A stretch of DNA of 64,000 nt from Acidaminococcus timonensis (GCF_900106585.1 NZ_FNWH01000005.1:249962-313961); one strand, 5' to 3'. Shown: positions 54,260 through 63,422, counted from the first letter of the stretch. Notes: generated from the letters alone by a model not told the origin. Translations and numbers: made by a program.

Positions 54260-56211
54260 TTTTTATTCTCCTCTGCCAGTTTGGCCTTGTAGAACCGCAG
54301 CTTGCCGCCAGCCAGCAGGATTTCCACTTCCTGGTCCGTCAGTTCCAGTTTCACTGTGAAACGGGTCCCTTTGCTCAGGTTCTGGATTTCAATGGTTTTG
54401 TTCTTCATCTGGTCCCGCAGGTTGTCGATATGGAAAGTATCATCCAGGTCGATGCCATCGTAGGCCGCCTTGTCCACGAACACGGCCGGGATCACCCCGT
54501 GGTTGATCAGGTTTCCCTTATGGATGCGGGCGAAACTCTTTGCAATGACCATTTTCACGCCCAGATACATGGGGGTGATGGCCGCATGTTCCCGGCTGGA
54601 ACCCTGGCCGTAGTTCTCGCCGCCCACGATGAAGCTCTTGCCGTCCTTCTGGGCCCGTTTGGCAAAGTCCGGATCATACCGGCAGAAGGCATACTGGGCC
54701 ATGGCCGGCATATTGCTCCGCATGGAGGAGAACTGGGCGCTGGCCGGCGTGATATCGTCGGTGGAGACGTTGTCCCGGGCCTTCAGGCTGACCTTGGCTT
54801 CCAGAATCTCTTCCGGAGGATCGGCCACCGGCAGGGGTTTGATGTTGGGTCCCCGGACGATCTGGATATCCCGGCCGTCTTCCGGCGGCAGCAGGAACAG
54901 GTTGTCGTTGATGGGATAGATTTCCGGTTCCTTCACTGTACCCAGCACGCTTACATCGTCCATCACTTCCTGGGGCAGGGCCAGCCGCCCCTTGATGGCC
55001 GTGGCCGCCGCCACTTCCGGGCTCACCAGATACAGACTGGCATCCGCCGTAGAGCTGCGTCCCTTGAAGTTCCGGTTGCTGGTCCGTACGGAAATCCCCT
55101 TGCTGGAAGGGGCGATGCCGATGCCGCAGCAGGGGCCGCAGGCAAATTCCGTGATCCGGGCTCCGGCGTTCAGCAGGTCGGCCACCACCCCATCCTGGAG
55201 CAGCTGCAGGTAGATCTGCCGGGAGCTGATACCCAGCACCAGGCTCACATCCGGATTGATCTTATGGCCTTTCAGCACCAGGGCCACCTTCTTGAAATCG
55301 CTGTAGGAGCCGTTGGTACAACTGCCGATGAACACCTGCTGGACCGGCACCTTGGGCACATCGGCCACCTTCATCACATTGTCCGGCATATGGGGGCAGG
55401 CCACCAGGGGTTCCAGCGCATCCAGATCCAGGTTGATCTCTTCGTCATAGGAACAGCCGGCATCGGGCAGCCATTCGGTATAGTCCTGCTCCCGGTCCTG
55501 GGCCTTCAGGAAGTTCCGCACCTGTTCATCCGCCGGGAACACGGAGGTGGTGGCTCCCATTTCTGCTCCCATGTTGGCAATGGTCAGCCGTTCGGGGATG
55601 GACAGCGTCTCCACGCCCTCGCCCACATATTCGTAGACCTTCCCCACGCCGCCCTTCACCGTATTCCGGCGCAGCATTTCCAGGATGATGTCTTTGGCAG
55701 CCGTGCCCGGACGCAGATGGCCTTTCAGGTTCACCTTCACCACCTTGGGCATCTTCAGTACATAGGGGAACCCGGCCAGGGCCACGGCGATATCCATGCC
55801 GCCCACCCCGATGGCCAGCATGCCCAGGGCTCCGCAGCTGGGGGTATGGCTGTCGCCGCCCAAAAGCAAGGCACCCGGTTTGCCGAAGCGGCTGCACTGG
55901 AGGGCATGGCAGATGCCGTTGCCGGCTTTGGACAGGATCAGTCCGTATTTCTGGGCAATGGATTGCAGGTAGATGTGGTCATCCGGAGTCTTGTTGTCAA
56001 TCTGCAGCAGATTGTGATCGATGTAGCTCACGGACAGTTTCGTCCGTACCCGGTTCAGATCCAGAGCTTCAAAAGCCAGGTAGGCCATCACCGCATTGAT
56101 ATCGTGGGTCAGGGTCTGATCCACCGTCACCTTGATTTCCTGTCCGGGGACCAGCTCCGCAGGTTCTGCCAGATGGGCCGCAAACAGTTTTTGTGTCAGA
56201 TTCATTGCCAT
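54256..56211 (-). CDS. aconitate hydratase (classical motifs), acn3
   Basis: 651 aa. Classical cluster cysteines: GSCTNGSYSDF, ACGPCCGIG; also GGDSHTPSCGALG and the C-terminal GGENYGQGSSREHAA. Length and motifs match the single-chain aconitases of anaerobic Firmicutes. Interconverts citrate, cis-aconitate and isocitrate using a [4Fe-4S] cluster. The ATG at 56211 is preferred (9 bases from GAGGAG); 56217 and 56205 are possible. First gene of an operon with lactonase2 and matC2, divergent from lysR3. Confidence 0.93.
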   Translation of the reverse strand: MAMNLTQKLFAAHLAEPAELVPGQEIKVTVDQTLTHDINAVMAYLAFEALDLNRVRTKLSVSYIDHNLLQIDNKTPDDHIYLQSIAQKYGLILSKAGNGICHALQCSRFGKPGALLLGGDSHTPSCGALGMLAIGVGGMDIAVALAGFPYVLKMPKVVKVNLKGHLRPGTAAKDIILEMLRRNTVKGGVGKVYEYVGEGVETLSIPERLTIANMGAEMGATTSVFPADEQVRNFLKAQDREQDYTEWLPDAGCSYDEEINLDLDALEPLVACPHMPDNVMKVADVPKVPVQQVFIGSCTNGSYSDFKKVALVLKGHKINPDVSLVLGISSRQIYLQLLQDGVVADLLNAGARITEFACGPCCGIGIAPSSKGISVRTSNRNFKGRSSTADASLYLVSPEVAAATAIKGRLALPQEVMDDVSVLGTVKEPEIYPINDNLFLLPPEDGRDIQIVRGPNIKPLPVADPPEEILEAKVSLKARDNVSTDDITPASAQFSSMRSNMPAMAQYAFCRYDPDFAKRAQKDGKSFIVGGENYGQGSSREHAAITPMYLGVKMVIAKSFARIHKGNLINHGVIPAVFVDKAAYDGIDLDDTFHIDNLRDQMKNKTIEIQNLSKGTRFTVKLELTDQEVEILLAGGKLRFYKAKLAEENKK

Positions 56212-56318
56212 GGTCATTCTCTCCTCTTCCCTCTTGGAATCATTTTCATAATTGCCGTGATATTTCGCGCAATTCAATCTTCTTTATGCTCATAGGGTAC
56301 CACAGCCCTTGCCGTTTG

Positions 56319-56359
56319 TATAATATTAGATTATAATTGACTTATAATATAAAATTATA
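56319..56359. promoter_or_regulatory. two LysR3 operator palindromes and lysR3 promoter
   Basis: TATAAT-N5-ATTATA occurs twice, at 56319-56335 and 56343-56359, 24 bases apart, in the gap between lysR3 and acn3. The -10 of lysR3 (TATAAT, preceded 17 bases earlier by TTGCCG) overlaps the first copy, which fits autorepression. Confidence 0.7.
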
Positions 56360-56372
56360 AGGAGGATACACC

Positions 56373-57275
56373 ATGGATTCCCGGGATCTGGAATATGTGC
56401 TGACCATTGCCCGCACCAGCAGCTTTTCTCAGGCCGCCCGGCAGCTGTTCATCAGCCAGCCGGCCCTGAGCCAGTATGTCAAACGGCTGGAGCAGAATCT
56501 GAACGTGACCCTGTTCTACCGCAGCCGCAGTCGGGTAGAACTTTCCCCGGCGGGGATGTTTTACGTAAAACAGGGGGAGGCCATCCTGAAGGCCATGCAG
56601 GAACTGGAACAGACCATGCGCCACTGGCAGCAGAAAGAGACGAAGCAGCTGAGCATCGGAGTGTCCCAGTTCTACGGCAAATGGTTCCTCACCCCCTACC
56701 TGCAGGACATCCGGCAGCAACTGCCCAGCTGGCAGATCCGGATCGTGGATGGGGAATCTCACAATCTGGAAGTCCTGATGCTCCAGGGAAAGCTGGATTT
56801 TGCCATTTTTCCGGCCCCCACCACCCATAAGGAAATCACCTTCTTATCCCTGGGGGATGAAGAGATCCTGTTTGCCTTCAGCGAAGAAAACCGGGAAGCC
56901 ATGGACCTGCTGCCCCGGGCCCTGACCCCCAAAGGCATCGATTTGGCACTGTACCGGCACTTTCCCTTCGTCCTGCCCCGGGAAGGGCTGAAGATGCACA
57001 AAGCGGCTCTGAAGATCTGCCGCCAGTTCGGCTTCCAGCCCCAGTCCGTCTATTCCTCCGAAAATCTGGATACGGTGTATTCCCTGGTAAACCACAATTA
57101 CGGGGTGGGGTTCCTGCCCGATGTGATTGCCAAAAACTACGACCCCCGCACGAACCATGTGCGCTTCTTCCATCTGAAGAGCCGGTACAACCATCGGGCC
57201 GTGGGCCTGGCCTACCGGGAAGGGGCCCCGCTCCAGGATCTGGCCTCCAAACTGTATCAGGCCATAAAAAAATAG
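56373..57275 (+). CDS. LysR-family transcriptional regulator 3
   Basis: 300 aa. HTH MDSRDLEYVLTIARTSSFSQ followed by the effector domain. AAGGAGG lies 8 bases before the ATG. Divergent from acn3-lactonase2-matC2 with paired operators in between, so it is the probable regulator of that operon. The effector is presumably a tricarboxylate, unproven. Confidence 0.9.
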   Translation: MDSRDLEYVLTIARTSSFSQAARQLFISQPALSQYVKRLEQNLNVTLFYRSRSRVELSPAGMFYVKQGEAILKAMQELEQTMRHWQQKETKQLSIGVSQFYGKWFLTPYLQDIRQQLPSWQIRIVDGESHNLEVLMLQGKLDFAIFPAPTTHKEITFLSLGDEEILFAFSEENREAMDLLPRALTPKGIDLALYRHFPFVLPREGLKMHKAALKICRQFGFQPQSVYSSENLDTVYSLVNHNYGVGFLPDVIAKNYDPRTNHVRFFHLKSRYNHRAVGLAYREGAPLQDLASKLYQAIKK

Positions 57276-57276
57276 A

Positions 57277-57304
57277 GGGTGTGAAAAAGCATTTTTTCAC
57301 ACCC
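57277..57304. terminator. terminator after lysR3
   Basis: GGGTGTGAAAA agcatt TTTTCACACCC with a following T run; close kin of terminator A in the repeat modules, here without the CTAGT spacer. Serves the convergent gene at 57315 as well. Confidence 0.8.
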
Positions 57305-57314
57305 CCTTTTTATC

Positions 57315-57947
57315 TTATGCCCGTACCACGGAGATCCGCTGCTGTACGTGCTTGCCGCTTTCGATTTCGTCCACCAGGGCGATGGCATAGTCCGCATAGG
57401 AGATGATGGATTCTCCCCGGCTGTTCAGCTGGAATTCTTCCCCGCCCAACAGGTATTTGCCGGTCCGTTCCCCTTCCGCCTGGAAATCGGCTGCCGGGCT
57501 GAGGTAGGTCCATTTCACGTTTTCCGTGGCCCTCAGTTCGGCAAGGGCCAGCCCATGGGCAGCGCTGACACCCTTGAAGGCGAACGGGAAGTCAGGCCCC
57601 AGTTCCACGGTGGAAGTGTGTTCCTTGTTGGTGAACAGGCTGCCGGCACCACCGACCACCACCAGACGGGTGTCCGTCCCTTTCACCAGGTCGGCCAGAT
57701 CGATGGCAGCCTTGGGGATCACATACAGGGTTTCCAGGCTCCAGGCCCCGGCAGCGTCCACCACCACATCGAACCCTTTCAGGTCCTCAGCGGTCAGTTC
57801 GAACAGGTCTTTCTTGTGATATTCCTTTGCCTGGGTGTCATTTTCAGCATGACGGCCGAAGGCCACCACTTCATGGCCCCGACGCACTGCCTCTGCGATG
57901 ACTTCTTTGGCTACCCGGCCGTTGGCTGCTACTACTGCGATTTTCAT
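57315..57947 (-). CDS. NAD(P)H-binding atypical SDR protein
   Basis: 210 aa. Begins MKIAVVAANGRVAKEVIAEA, a Rossmann motif GxxGxxxxx-like with Asn-Gly, followed by the conserved DVVVDAAG and SAAHGLAL regions of NmrA/YtfG-like SDRs (LytTr/YwnB type). Acts as a redox sensor or reductase of unknown substrate. The start at 57947 has GAGAGG about 10 bases upstream. Confidence 0.78.
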   Translation of the reverse strand: MKIAVVAANGRVAKEVIAEAVRRGHEVVAFGRHAENDTQAKEYHKKDLFELTAEDLKGFDVVVDAAGAWSLETLYVIPKAAIDLADLVKGTDTRLVVVGGAGSLFTNKEHTSTVELGPDFPFAFKGVSAAHGLALAELRATENVKWTYLSPAADFQAEGERTGKYLLGGEEFQLNSRGESIISYADYAIALVDEIESGKHVQQRISVVRA

Positions 57948-58157
57948 AATGATTTTTCCTCTCTGAAGGGGATTGCCCTTCCACACGGTTTTTGTAATAA
58001 AGTTAATTACATCTTACGAGATATACTATAGCCGGTCTTTGCTTAGTTATCAATATATTTATTACATCTTAAAAAAAAACACCTCTTTTAAAAGAAATGA
58101 GCCGAAGGCGAATTTCTTCCTTCGACTCATGGCTCACAGCTCAAGGCTCATGGCTGG

Positions 58158-58548
58158 TTATCCCCACACAAACCCGGTCATGGCCATGGACCCCAGATTG
58201 CAGACTTTGTTGAACAGGGTGGCCTTGTCACCCTGGGCGGCCCCCAGGCACACCAGGAGCGGCAGATAATGATCCGGCGTGGGCACTGCATAGGCCGCAT
58301 CCGGATGGCTGCTGAAACCGATGACCCTGTCCGTATCATTTTTCAGCACGCCATCGATGATGTAGTCGTTGAACCGCAGGGTGGCCGGCGAACCGCCCTT
58401 GTTGTCCCATTCTACGGCCCGCAGGTTGTGGACCACGTTGCCGCTACCCACAATCAGGTACCCCTGTTCCCGCAGGGCTGCCAGCTTCTCACCAATGGCA
58501 TACTCCTCTGCATAGGAAATATCCCCGTCCACGGACAACTGTACCACC
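58158..58548 (-). pseudogene. ygiD-type extradiol dioxygenase, 3' fragment (split by IS21)
   Basis: C-terminal half of a DODA/YgiD-type class III extradiol dioxygenase (QLSVDGD ... GNVVHNLRAVEW ... TPDHYLPLLVCLGAAQGD). Joined to the fragment at 60951-61345 after removing the IS and one target copy, it restores a 780-base frame (259 aa), the family length. The insertion is therefore the only visible lesion. Confidence 0.92.
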
Positions 58549-58671
58549 TGTGAATGCTAATATAAAAGTGAGCCATTTAAGATCTAAATGCTCATGAAAA
58601 AGTGAGCCACTCTGAAACAAGTTCCCCTATACTAGAGTCAGTAATTTGATTCTAAGGGGATTGATGTTAGG

Positions 58672-60114
58672 ATGGTCATCACTATGAAAGATTATGGTCA
58701 AATTCGCCAGATGTACATTCGCGATGGAAAATCTATCCGCCAGATTGCCAGAGAAATGCATATCTCCCGTAATACTGTGGCCAAGTATTGCAAAGGAAAT
58801 GCACTCCCGGGCATCCGCTGCGAATATCATCGGACATCTGCAGTGATTACAGAGGAGGTGACTCGATTCATCCAGAGCTGTCTGGATGAAGATGCGAAAG
58901 AACCCAATAAGAAGCAGCACCACACAGCCAAGCGGATTTATGACCGCCTGGTAGAAGAAACTGGATTTACAGGAGGTGCAAGCACAGTCCGGCGCTGCGT
59001 TCATCTGTTACGTGGCAATCTTCAGGAAGCCTTCGTCCCTTTGGCTCACCTTCCAGGTGATGCGATGCAGATTGATTGGGGTGAAGCTGTGGTTTACCTC
59101 AAAGGAGTGCGTACTAAAGTCAATTTCTTTTGTGCCCGCCTTTGCTACAGCTGTGCTCCTTTCGTGGTCTGTTTCCGCAGGAAGAATACGGAAGCTTTAC
59201 TTGAAGCATTGAGAAAAGCTCTGGAATTCTTTGGGGGCGTCCCTGCTAAGGTCATTTTTGACAATGACCGGGTAGCCGTTAAGGAAAAAGGTGGCAAAGA
59301 AGCCATTGCCCAGGAAAAGTATGAAGCATTTGCAGCCCATTATTGCTTCCATACCGTTTTCTGCAATGTCCGGAGTGGAAATGAAAAAGGACTGGTGGAG
59401 AATCTCGTAGGCTGGGTCCGCCGGAATGTCTTTGTCCCTGTACCCAGAGTAGATGCGCTGGACGAATTGAACAGACTCCTGCTGGATAAATGCAAGGTGT
59501 ATGCGAATACGCATAAAATCCCTGGACGGGAGAACCCTGTAAAGGATCTGCTCCTGGAAGACCAGAAACGTCTCTGCCCACTGCCGGGCAGCCCTTTTGA
59601 TGCAAGCAGAGCAGCAGTCTGCCGAGTAACACCCTTTTCTGTTGTCCGATTCGTCGCTAACGATTATTCTGTGCCCGTGAAATATGTGGGACAGGAGGTC
59701 ACGGTGCGAGCCTATGCTGAACAGATTCGGATCTTTGCCAAGGGGGAACTGATTGCTGAACACGCCAGAAACTATGGGCAAAACCAGCAGATTCTGAAAC
59801 TTGCGCATTATCTGCCGTTGCTGGAATACAAGCCGCGCAGCATCCTGGAAGCAAAACCGGTACGGCAGAACCTCAGTGCTGCCCTGCTACAGTTCCTGGA
59901 GACCAATGCATTCAGCAGCGAACAGCTGGTTGAGATTCTGCGGCTATGTGCTGCCGACGGAGAGAACGCTTTTTGGGAGCACAAAGAGCAATTTATGGTT
60001 TCCGACAGGAAAGCGCATATCCTTACCGACCCGGTAAAAGTGCAGCAGACAGATCTTTCAATGTATGACCAGCTTTTACAGGAAGGAGGCACTATGTGCA
60101 GGACGCAGGTGTAA
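58672..60114 (+). CDS. istA: IS21-family transposase IstA
   Basis: 480 aa. N-terminal HTH (KSIRQIAREMHISRNTVAKYCK), DDE integrase core with QIDWGEA and FDNDRVAV, and a C-terminal DNA-binding part. Intact. Starts at 58672, or at the ATG at 58684, which has a better placed GGATGG. Overlaps istB by 19 bases. Confidence 0.93.
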   Translation: MVITMKDYGQIRQMYIRDGKSIRQIAREMHISRNTVAKYCKGNALPGIRCEYHRTSAVITEEVTRFIQSCLDEDAKEPNKKQHHTAKRIYDRLVEETGFTGGASTVRRCVHLLRGNLQEAFVPLAHLPGDAMQIDWGEAVVYLKGVRTKVNFFCARLCYSCAPFVVCFRRKNTEALLEALRKALEFFGGVPAKVIFDNDRVAVKEKGGKEAIAQEKYEAFAAHYCFHTVFCNVRSGNEKGLVENLVGWVRRNVFVPVPRVDALDELNRLLLDKCKVYANTHKIPGRENPVKDLLLEDQKRLCPLPGSPFDASRAAVCRVTPFSVVRFVANDYSVPVKYVGQEVTVRAYAEQIRIFAKGELIAEHARNYGQNQQILKLAHYLPLLEYKPRSILEAKPVRQNLSAALLQFLETNAFSSEQLVEILRLCAADGENAFWEHKEQFMVSDRKAHILTDPVKVQQTDLSMYDQLLQEGGTMCRTQV

Positions 60115-60851
60115 AGGAAGCACTCCGTTTCTATGCGAAACAGCTTAAACTTCCCACTTTCAAAGACGTCGGTGAACCAGCGGAAAAATTCCGCCCCGGA
60201 CAAAGCCTGGAAGAATTCGTGCTCGGGTTGATGAAGCGGGAATATGCATCCCGTCAGGAAAAACAGCAGCAACGCAGGCTGAAGAGAGCGCACTTTCCCA
60301 TGCTCAAGACCCTGGAAGAGTTTGATCTCACAAGGCTGGAACATGTTCGGCCTGAATATGTGAAGCAGCTGGCAAGCTGCGATTTCATAAAGAGGCATGA
60401 GAACCTGGTGATGATCGGTAATCCGGGGACGGGGAAAACACATCTGATGACAGCCCTTGGAGTGAAAGCCTGTCTGCTGGGCTGGAAGGTCATTTTCTGC
60501 AATGCCACAACGCTGGCAACTGAGCTATGTGAAGCCCATGATGATTACCAGTTGCGCAAGATGGAAAAAACTTTGAGCGGAGCAGACCTGCTGCTCATAG
60601 ATGAATTAAGTTATGCAAGATTCAACCAGGAAGAATCTGAAATGTTGTTCAAAGTGATTGCCGAAAGGAGTGAAAGAGCCAGTACAGTGATTACGACAAA
60701 CCTGGAGTTTTCCAAATGGACGGAGATGTTTGCCAGCGAGACGCTGGTTGCCGCATTGGTCGACCGGCTCACCTACCACTCCAGTGTTTTAAATATGAAT
60801 GGACAGTCTTACCGTTTGCACAGCAGCAAACAGAAGATGACGAATGCTTAA
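60096..60851 (+). CDS. istB: IS21-family helper ATPase IstB
   Basis: 251 aa, DnaC-like AAA+ ATPase: Walker A GNPGTGKTHL, Walker B DLLLIDELSY, sensor TTNLEFSKW. GTG start at 60096 with AAGGAGG 6 bases before it, inside the istA end, so translation is coupled. Confidence 0.94.
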   Translation: MQDAGVKEALRFYAKQLKLPTFKDVGEPAEKFRPGQSLEEFVLGLMKREYASRQEKQQQRRLKRAHFPMLKTLEEFDLTRLEHVRPEYVKQLASCDFIKRHENLVMIGNPGTGKTHLMTALGVKACLLGWKVIFCNATTLATELCEAHDDYQLRKMEKTLSGADLLLIDELSYARFNQEESEMLFKVIAERSERASTVITTNLEFSKWTEMFASETLVAALVDRLTYHSSVLNMNGQSYRLHSSKQKMTNA

Positions 60852-60950
60852 GTGGCTCAAAAATTCGTGAGCAGGTGGCTCACTTTTTCATGAGCATGAG
60901 TGGCTCAAAAATTCGTGAGCAAGTGGCTCACTTTTTGGTTGACATTCACA

Positions 60951-61345
60951 ACCACCGGGATGTCGGCTTTGGGGAACATGTGGACCAGTACCGTCCAGGC
61001 CCCGTGGTCGATGCCCCATTCGTCATTCACCTGCACCTTGTGGCCCAGGGCTTTCTGTACGGCCGCAGTCAGGGCGGCATCCCCCTTCGCCGGATACTTC
61101 ACTTCGTACAGCTCTTTGGGGAACCCGTACATGTCATAGACCTGCCGGGGTTCCGGAGCACTCTGGACAAAGGTTCCGTGGGTGTACCAGTGGGCGGACA
61201 CCATCAAAATGGCTTTGGGCCGTCCGTACTTTTCCAATACGGTCTGCCCCACTTTGGCCATGCCTTCCGTGATGTCATTCTGTTCCAGGGCAATCATAGG
61301 GCTGCCGTGGCCCGAAAAGATCACCGGATATTTTTTCGTCTCCAT
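60951..61345 (-). pseudogene. ygiD-type extradiol dioxygenase, 5' fragment (split by IS21)
   Basis: Starts METKKYPVIFSGHGSP and has HWYTHGTFVQ and GIDHGAWTVL, with the His metal-ligand regions, then runs into the IS21 end after ADIPVV. The ATG at 61345 follows GAGGAG. In intact form it would be a non-haem iron or zinc dioxygenase acting on catechols. Divergent from an HxlR regulator. Confidence 0.92.
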
Positions 61346-61494
61346 CTCCAACGCTCCTCTCAATGCTTTAAAAAATAAACTTGCTTTTCTTTTTTATCCT
61401 TTATACAATAAATTATACAAAGAATACCCCAGAACACAAGTAGGACTTTATTCCCTACCTGGTATCTTTTTCTTGTCCATTGGGAGGCTTTCTT

Positions 61495-61842
61495 ATGAAA
61501 AAGGAAAAATGCGAAAAGAATCACCTTTTCGGAATCTGCCCCTATGTCACTGCCCAGCAGCTGCTCCAGGGCAAATGGACCATCCTGATCCTGTACCAGC
61601 TGTCCACCGGCACCAAGCGCTTCAAGGAACTACAGCGGGCCATTGAGGTGACCCAGGCCACCCTTTCCACCCATTTGAAGCAGTTGGAACGGGAAGGGCT
61701 GATCCAGCGGACGGTCTATCCGGAAGTCCCCCCCCGGGTGGAATATTCCCTGACTACCATCGGCTGGGAATTCCAGCCCGTCCTGGAAAGCATCCATAAC
61801 TGGGGCAAACAATATATCCATTACCTGGAAGAGAATCGATAA
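61495..61842 (+). CDS. HxlR-family transcriptional regulator
   Basis: 115 aa winged helix with Cys residues near the N-terminus (KCEKNHLFGICP) and the family core LLQGKWTILILYQLSTGTKRF. HxlR/YodB-type proteins sense electrophiles or quinones through such cysteines and control a neighbouring detoxification gene; here the neighbour is the disrupted dioxygenase. GGGAGG lies 7 bases before the ATG at 61495. Confidence 0.88.
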   Translation: MKKEKCEKNHLFGICPYVTAQQLLQGKWTILILYQLSTGTKRFKELQRAIEVTQATLSTHLKQLEREGLIQRTVYPEVPPRVEYSLTTIGWEFQPVLESIHNWGKQYIHYLEENR

Positions 61843-61924
61843 AAAAAGGGCTGTGAAAAAAATCATTCATGAGCTGACCCCCAATTGTTAGACCAAAAAT
61901 CTAACAATTGGGGGTCAGTTTTTT

Positions 61925-62503
61925 ATGGCAAAACACAACTATGAATTTAAGAAAAAAATAGTACTGGAATACTTGAACAGTGACGAAGGGTGTATTTCTA
62001 TTTCACGTAAATATGGGATGGCAAGTAGCAGCCAGCTGCTAAAGTGGGTTGCTGCTTACAAGGCATTTGGTGATAATGGACTGAAGAGATCCCGCTCTCA
62101 AAAAATATACTCTTTCAAAGAAAAACTTTCTGTGGTAGAGTCTTACTTAACAAACGAAATCTCGTATCAGGAATTGGCAATTCAAGTAGGAATCAATAAT
62201 CCATCCATGATTTCCAGATGGGTCAATGAATTTAAAATTGCGGGGCCGGAAGCGTTACGGCCACATAAAAAAGGCAGGAAGAGAACTTTGAACAAATCTC
62301 AAACCAAAAAAACAGATCCCCAGGTTCAGCAGCCGATGGTCGACATCAGTGTGGAACATGTCCAGGAGTTAGAGGATGAACTCCTTAAACTCCGTATAGA
62401 GAATGCTTTTTTAAAAGAACTGAGGAGACTGCGTTTAGAGGACGAAGCAAAAATGAGAGAGTTGCGAAAATCATCTCCAGTCTCCGAAGATCATTCAAAT
62501 TGA
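61925..62503 (+). CDS. IS3-family transposase OrfA
   Basis: 192 aa with two HTH units (KHNYEFKKKIVLEYL and the second near 50-90) and a C-terminal leucine-zipper-like coiled coil. Ends 4 bases into OrfB's frame; the -1 frame is open upstream through an A5 run at 62449-62453, so a -1 frameshift fusion OrfAB is expected. Confidence 0.92.
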   Translation: MAKHNYEFKKKIVLEYLNSDEGCISISRKYGMASSSQLLKWVAAYKAFGDNGLKRSRSQKIYSFKEKLSVVESYLTNEISYQELAIQVGINNPSMISRWVNEFKIAGPEALRPHKKGRKRTLNKSQTKKTDPQVQQPMVDISVEHVQELEDELLKLRIENAFLKELRRLRLEDEAKMRELRKSSPVSEDHSN

Positions 62504-63345
62504 AAGACCTTCTCTCCTATACTCAAATGCCTAAAGCGACCTATATGTACTGGCAGAAACGGTTTGACCGCGTGAATCCAGACCAGGAAGTAGAGGACAA
62601 AATACAGGAAATCCGCAGCCAGCATAAAGATTATGGATATCGGCGCATGACCGGTGAGCTGAAGAATCAAGGGCTTTGCGTGAACAAGAAGAAAGTTCAA
62701 CGTATCATGCAGGAACTGAGCCTTCAGGTAACATCCTTTACCCGGAAAAGCCGTAAATACAGCTCCTATAAGGGTAAGGTAGGAACCATTGCTCCCAATA
62801 GAATACATCGTCGTTTTGAGACGAATATCCCACATCAGAAGATTACAACCGACACTTCAGAATTCAAATACTATGAAGTAGATCCACAGGGACATCTGAC
62901 CCTGCACAAGCTTTATCTGGATCCTTTCCTGGACATGTTCAATGATGAAATCATCAGCTATGGAATAGCAAAACGTCCTTCGGCTGAAAGCATACTGGAA
63001 GCTCAAGCTGAAGCAATCGAAATTACTGCTGATTGTCCGTATCGAAGAACGTTTCACTCCGATCAGGGTTGGGCATACCAAATGAAGGCCTATGCCAGGA
63101 ATCTAAAAAAAGGACGAATTTTTCAAAGCATGTCTCGAAAGGGCAACTGTCATGATAACGCTGTAATGGAGAATTTCTTCGGCTTAATGAAGCAGGAAAT
63201 GTATTATGGAGTAATCTACTACAGCTACGAAGAACTAAAAAACGCTATCGAACGATACATTAAATACTATAACGAGCAAAGGATCAAGGAAAAACTATGC
63301 TGGAAAAGTCCTGTTCAATATAGGCTTTCCTTGCAGGCAGCATAA
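62500..63345 (+). CDS. IS3-family transposase OrfB (DDE integrase)
   Basis: 281 aa. rve core with D in TTDTSEF, D in FHSDQGWAY and E in DNAVMENFFG, preceded by the HTH_21 region (DYGYRRMTGELKNQG). A TTG at 62500 could start it, but it is probably made mainly as the frameshifted OrfAB. Intact. Confidence 0.92.
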   Translation: MKDLLSYTQMPKATYMYWQKRFDRVNPDQEVEDKIQEIRSQHKDYGYRRMTGELKNQGLCVNKKKVQRIMQELSLQVTSFTRKSRKYSSYKGKVGTIAPNRIHRRFETNIPHQKITTDTSEFKYYEVDPQGHLTLHKLYLDPFLDMFNDEIISYGIAKRPSAESILEAQAEAIEITADCPYRRTFHSDQGWAYQMKAYARNLKKGRIFQSMSRKGNCHDNAVMENFFGLMKQEMYYGVIYYSYEELKNAIERYIKYYNEQRIKEKLCWKSPVQYRLSLQAA

Positions 63346-63422
63346 AAAAGTAACGAGACAGTAAAAACCATCTCGTTACTAAGGTCTAACTTTTTGGGGT
63401 CACATCATCACAGCCCCTTTTT

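Larger units (their letters stand above)
58549..60950 (+). mobile_element. complete IS21-family insertion sequence
   Basis: 2402 bp. Ends TGTGAATG...CATTCACA; flanked by a 6-bp target duplication ACCACC (58543-58548 and 60951-60956). Internal to the ends are repeated AAAAAGTGAGCCAC copies, two or three per end, typical of IS21. Carries istA and istB, both intact, so it looks recently active. Confidence 0.95.
61870..63404 (+). mobile_element. complete IS3-family insertion sequence (IS150-like)
   Basis: About 1535 bp. Imperfect terminal repeats TGACCCCCAATTGTTAGACC (left) against TGACCCCAAAAAGTTAGACC (right, reversed), probable outer ends TG...CA, and a 3-bp duplication TCA (61867-61869, 63405-63407). 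The left end contains its own palindrome. It sits inside a terminator whose two arms GGGCTGTGA (61848-61856) and TCACAGCCC (63408-63416) are now 1.55 kb apart. Confidence 0.9.

Noticed and set aside
62440-62510. Frameshift mutation inactivating the IS3 transposase
   Set aside because: The orfA/orfB overlap with an open -1 frame is the normal IS3 arrangement, and both parts have all catalytic residues.
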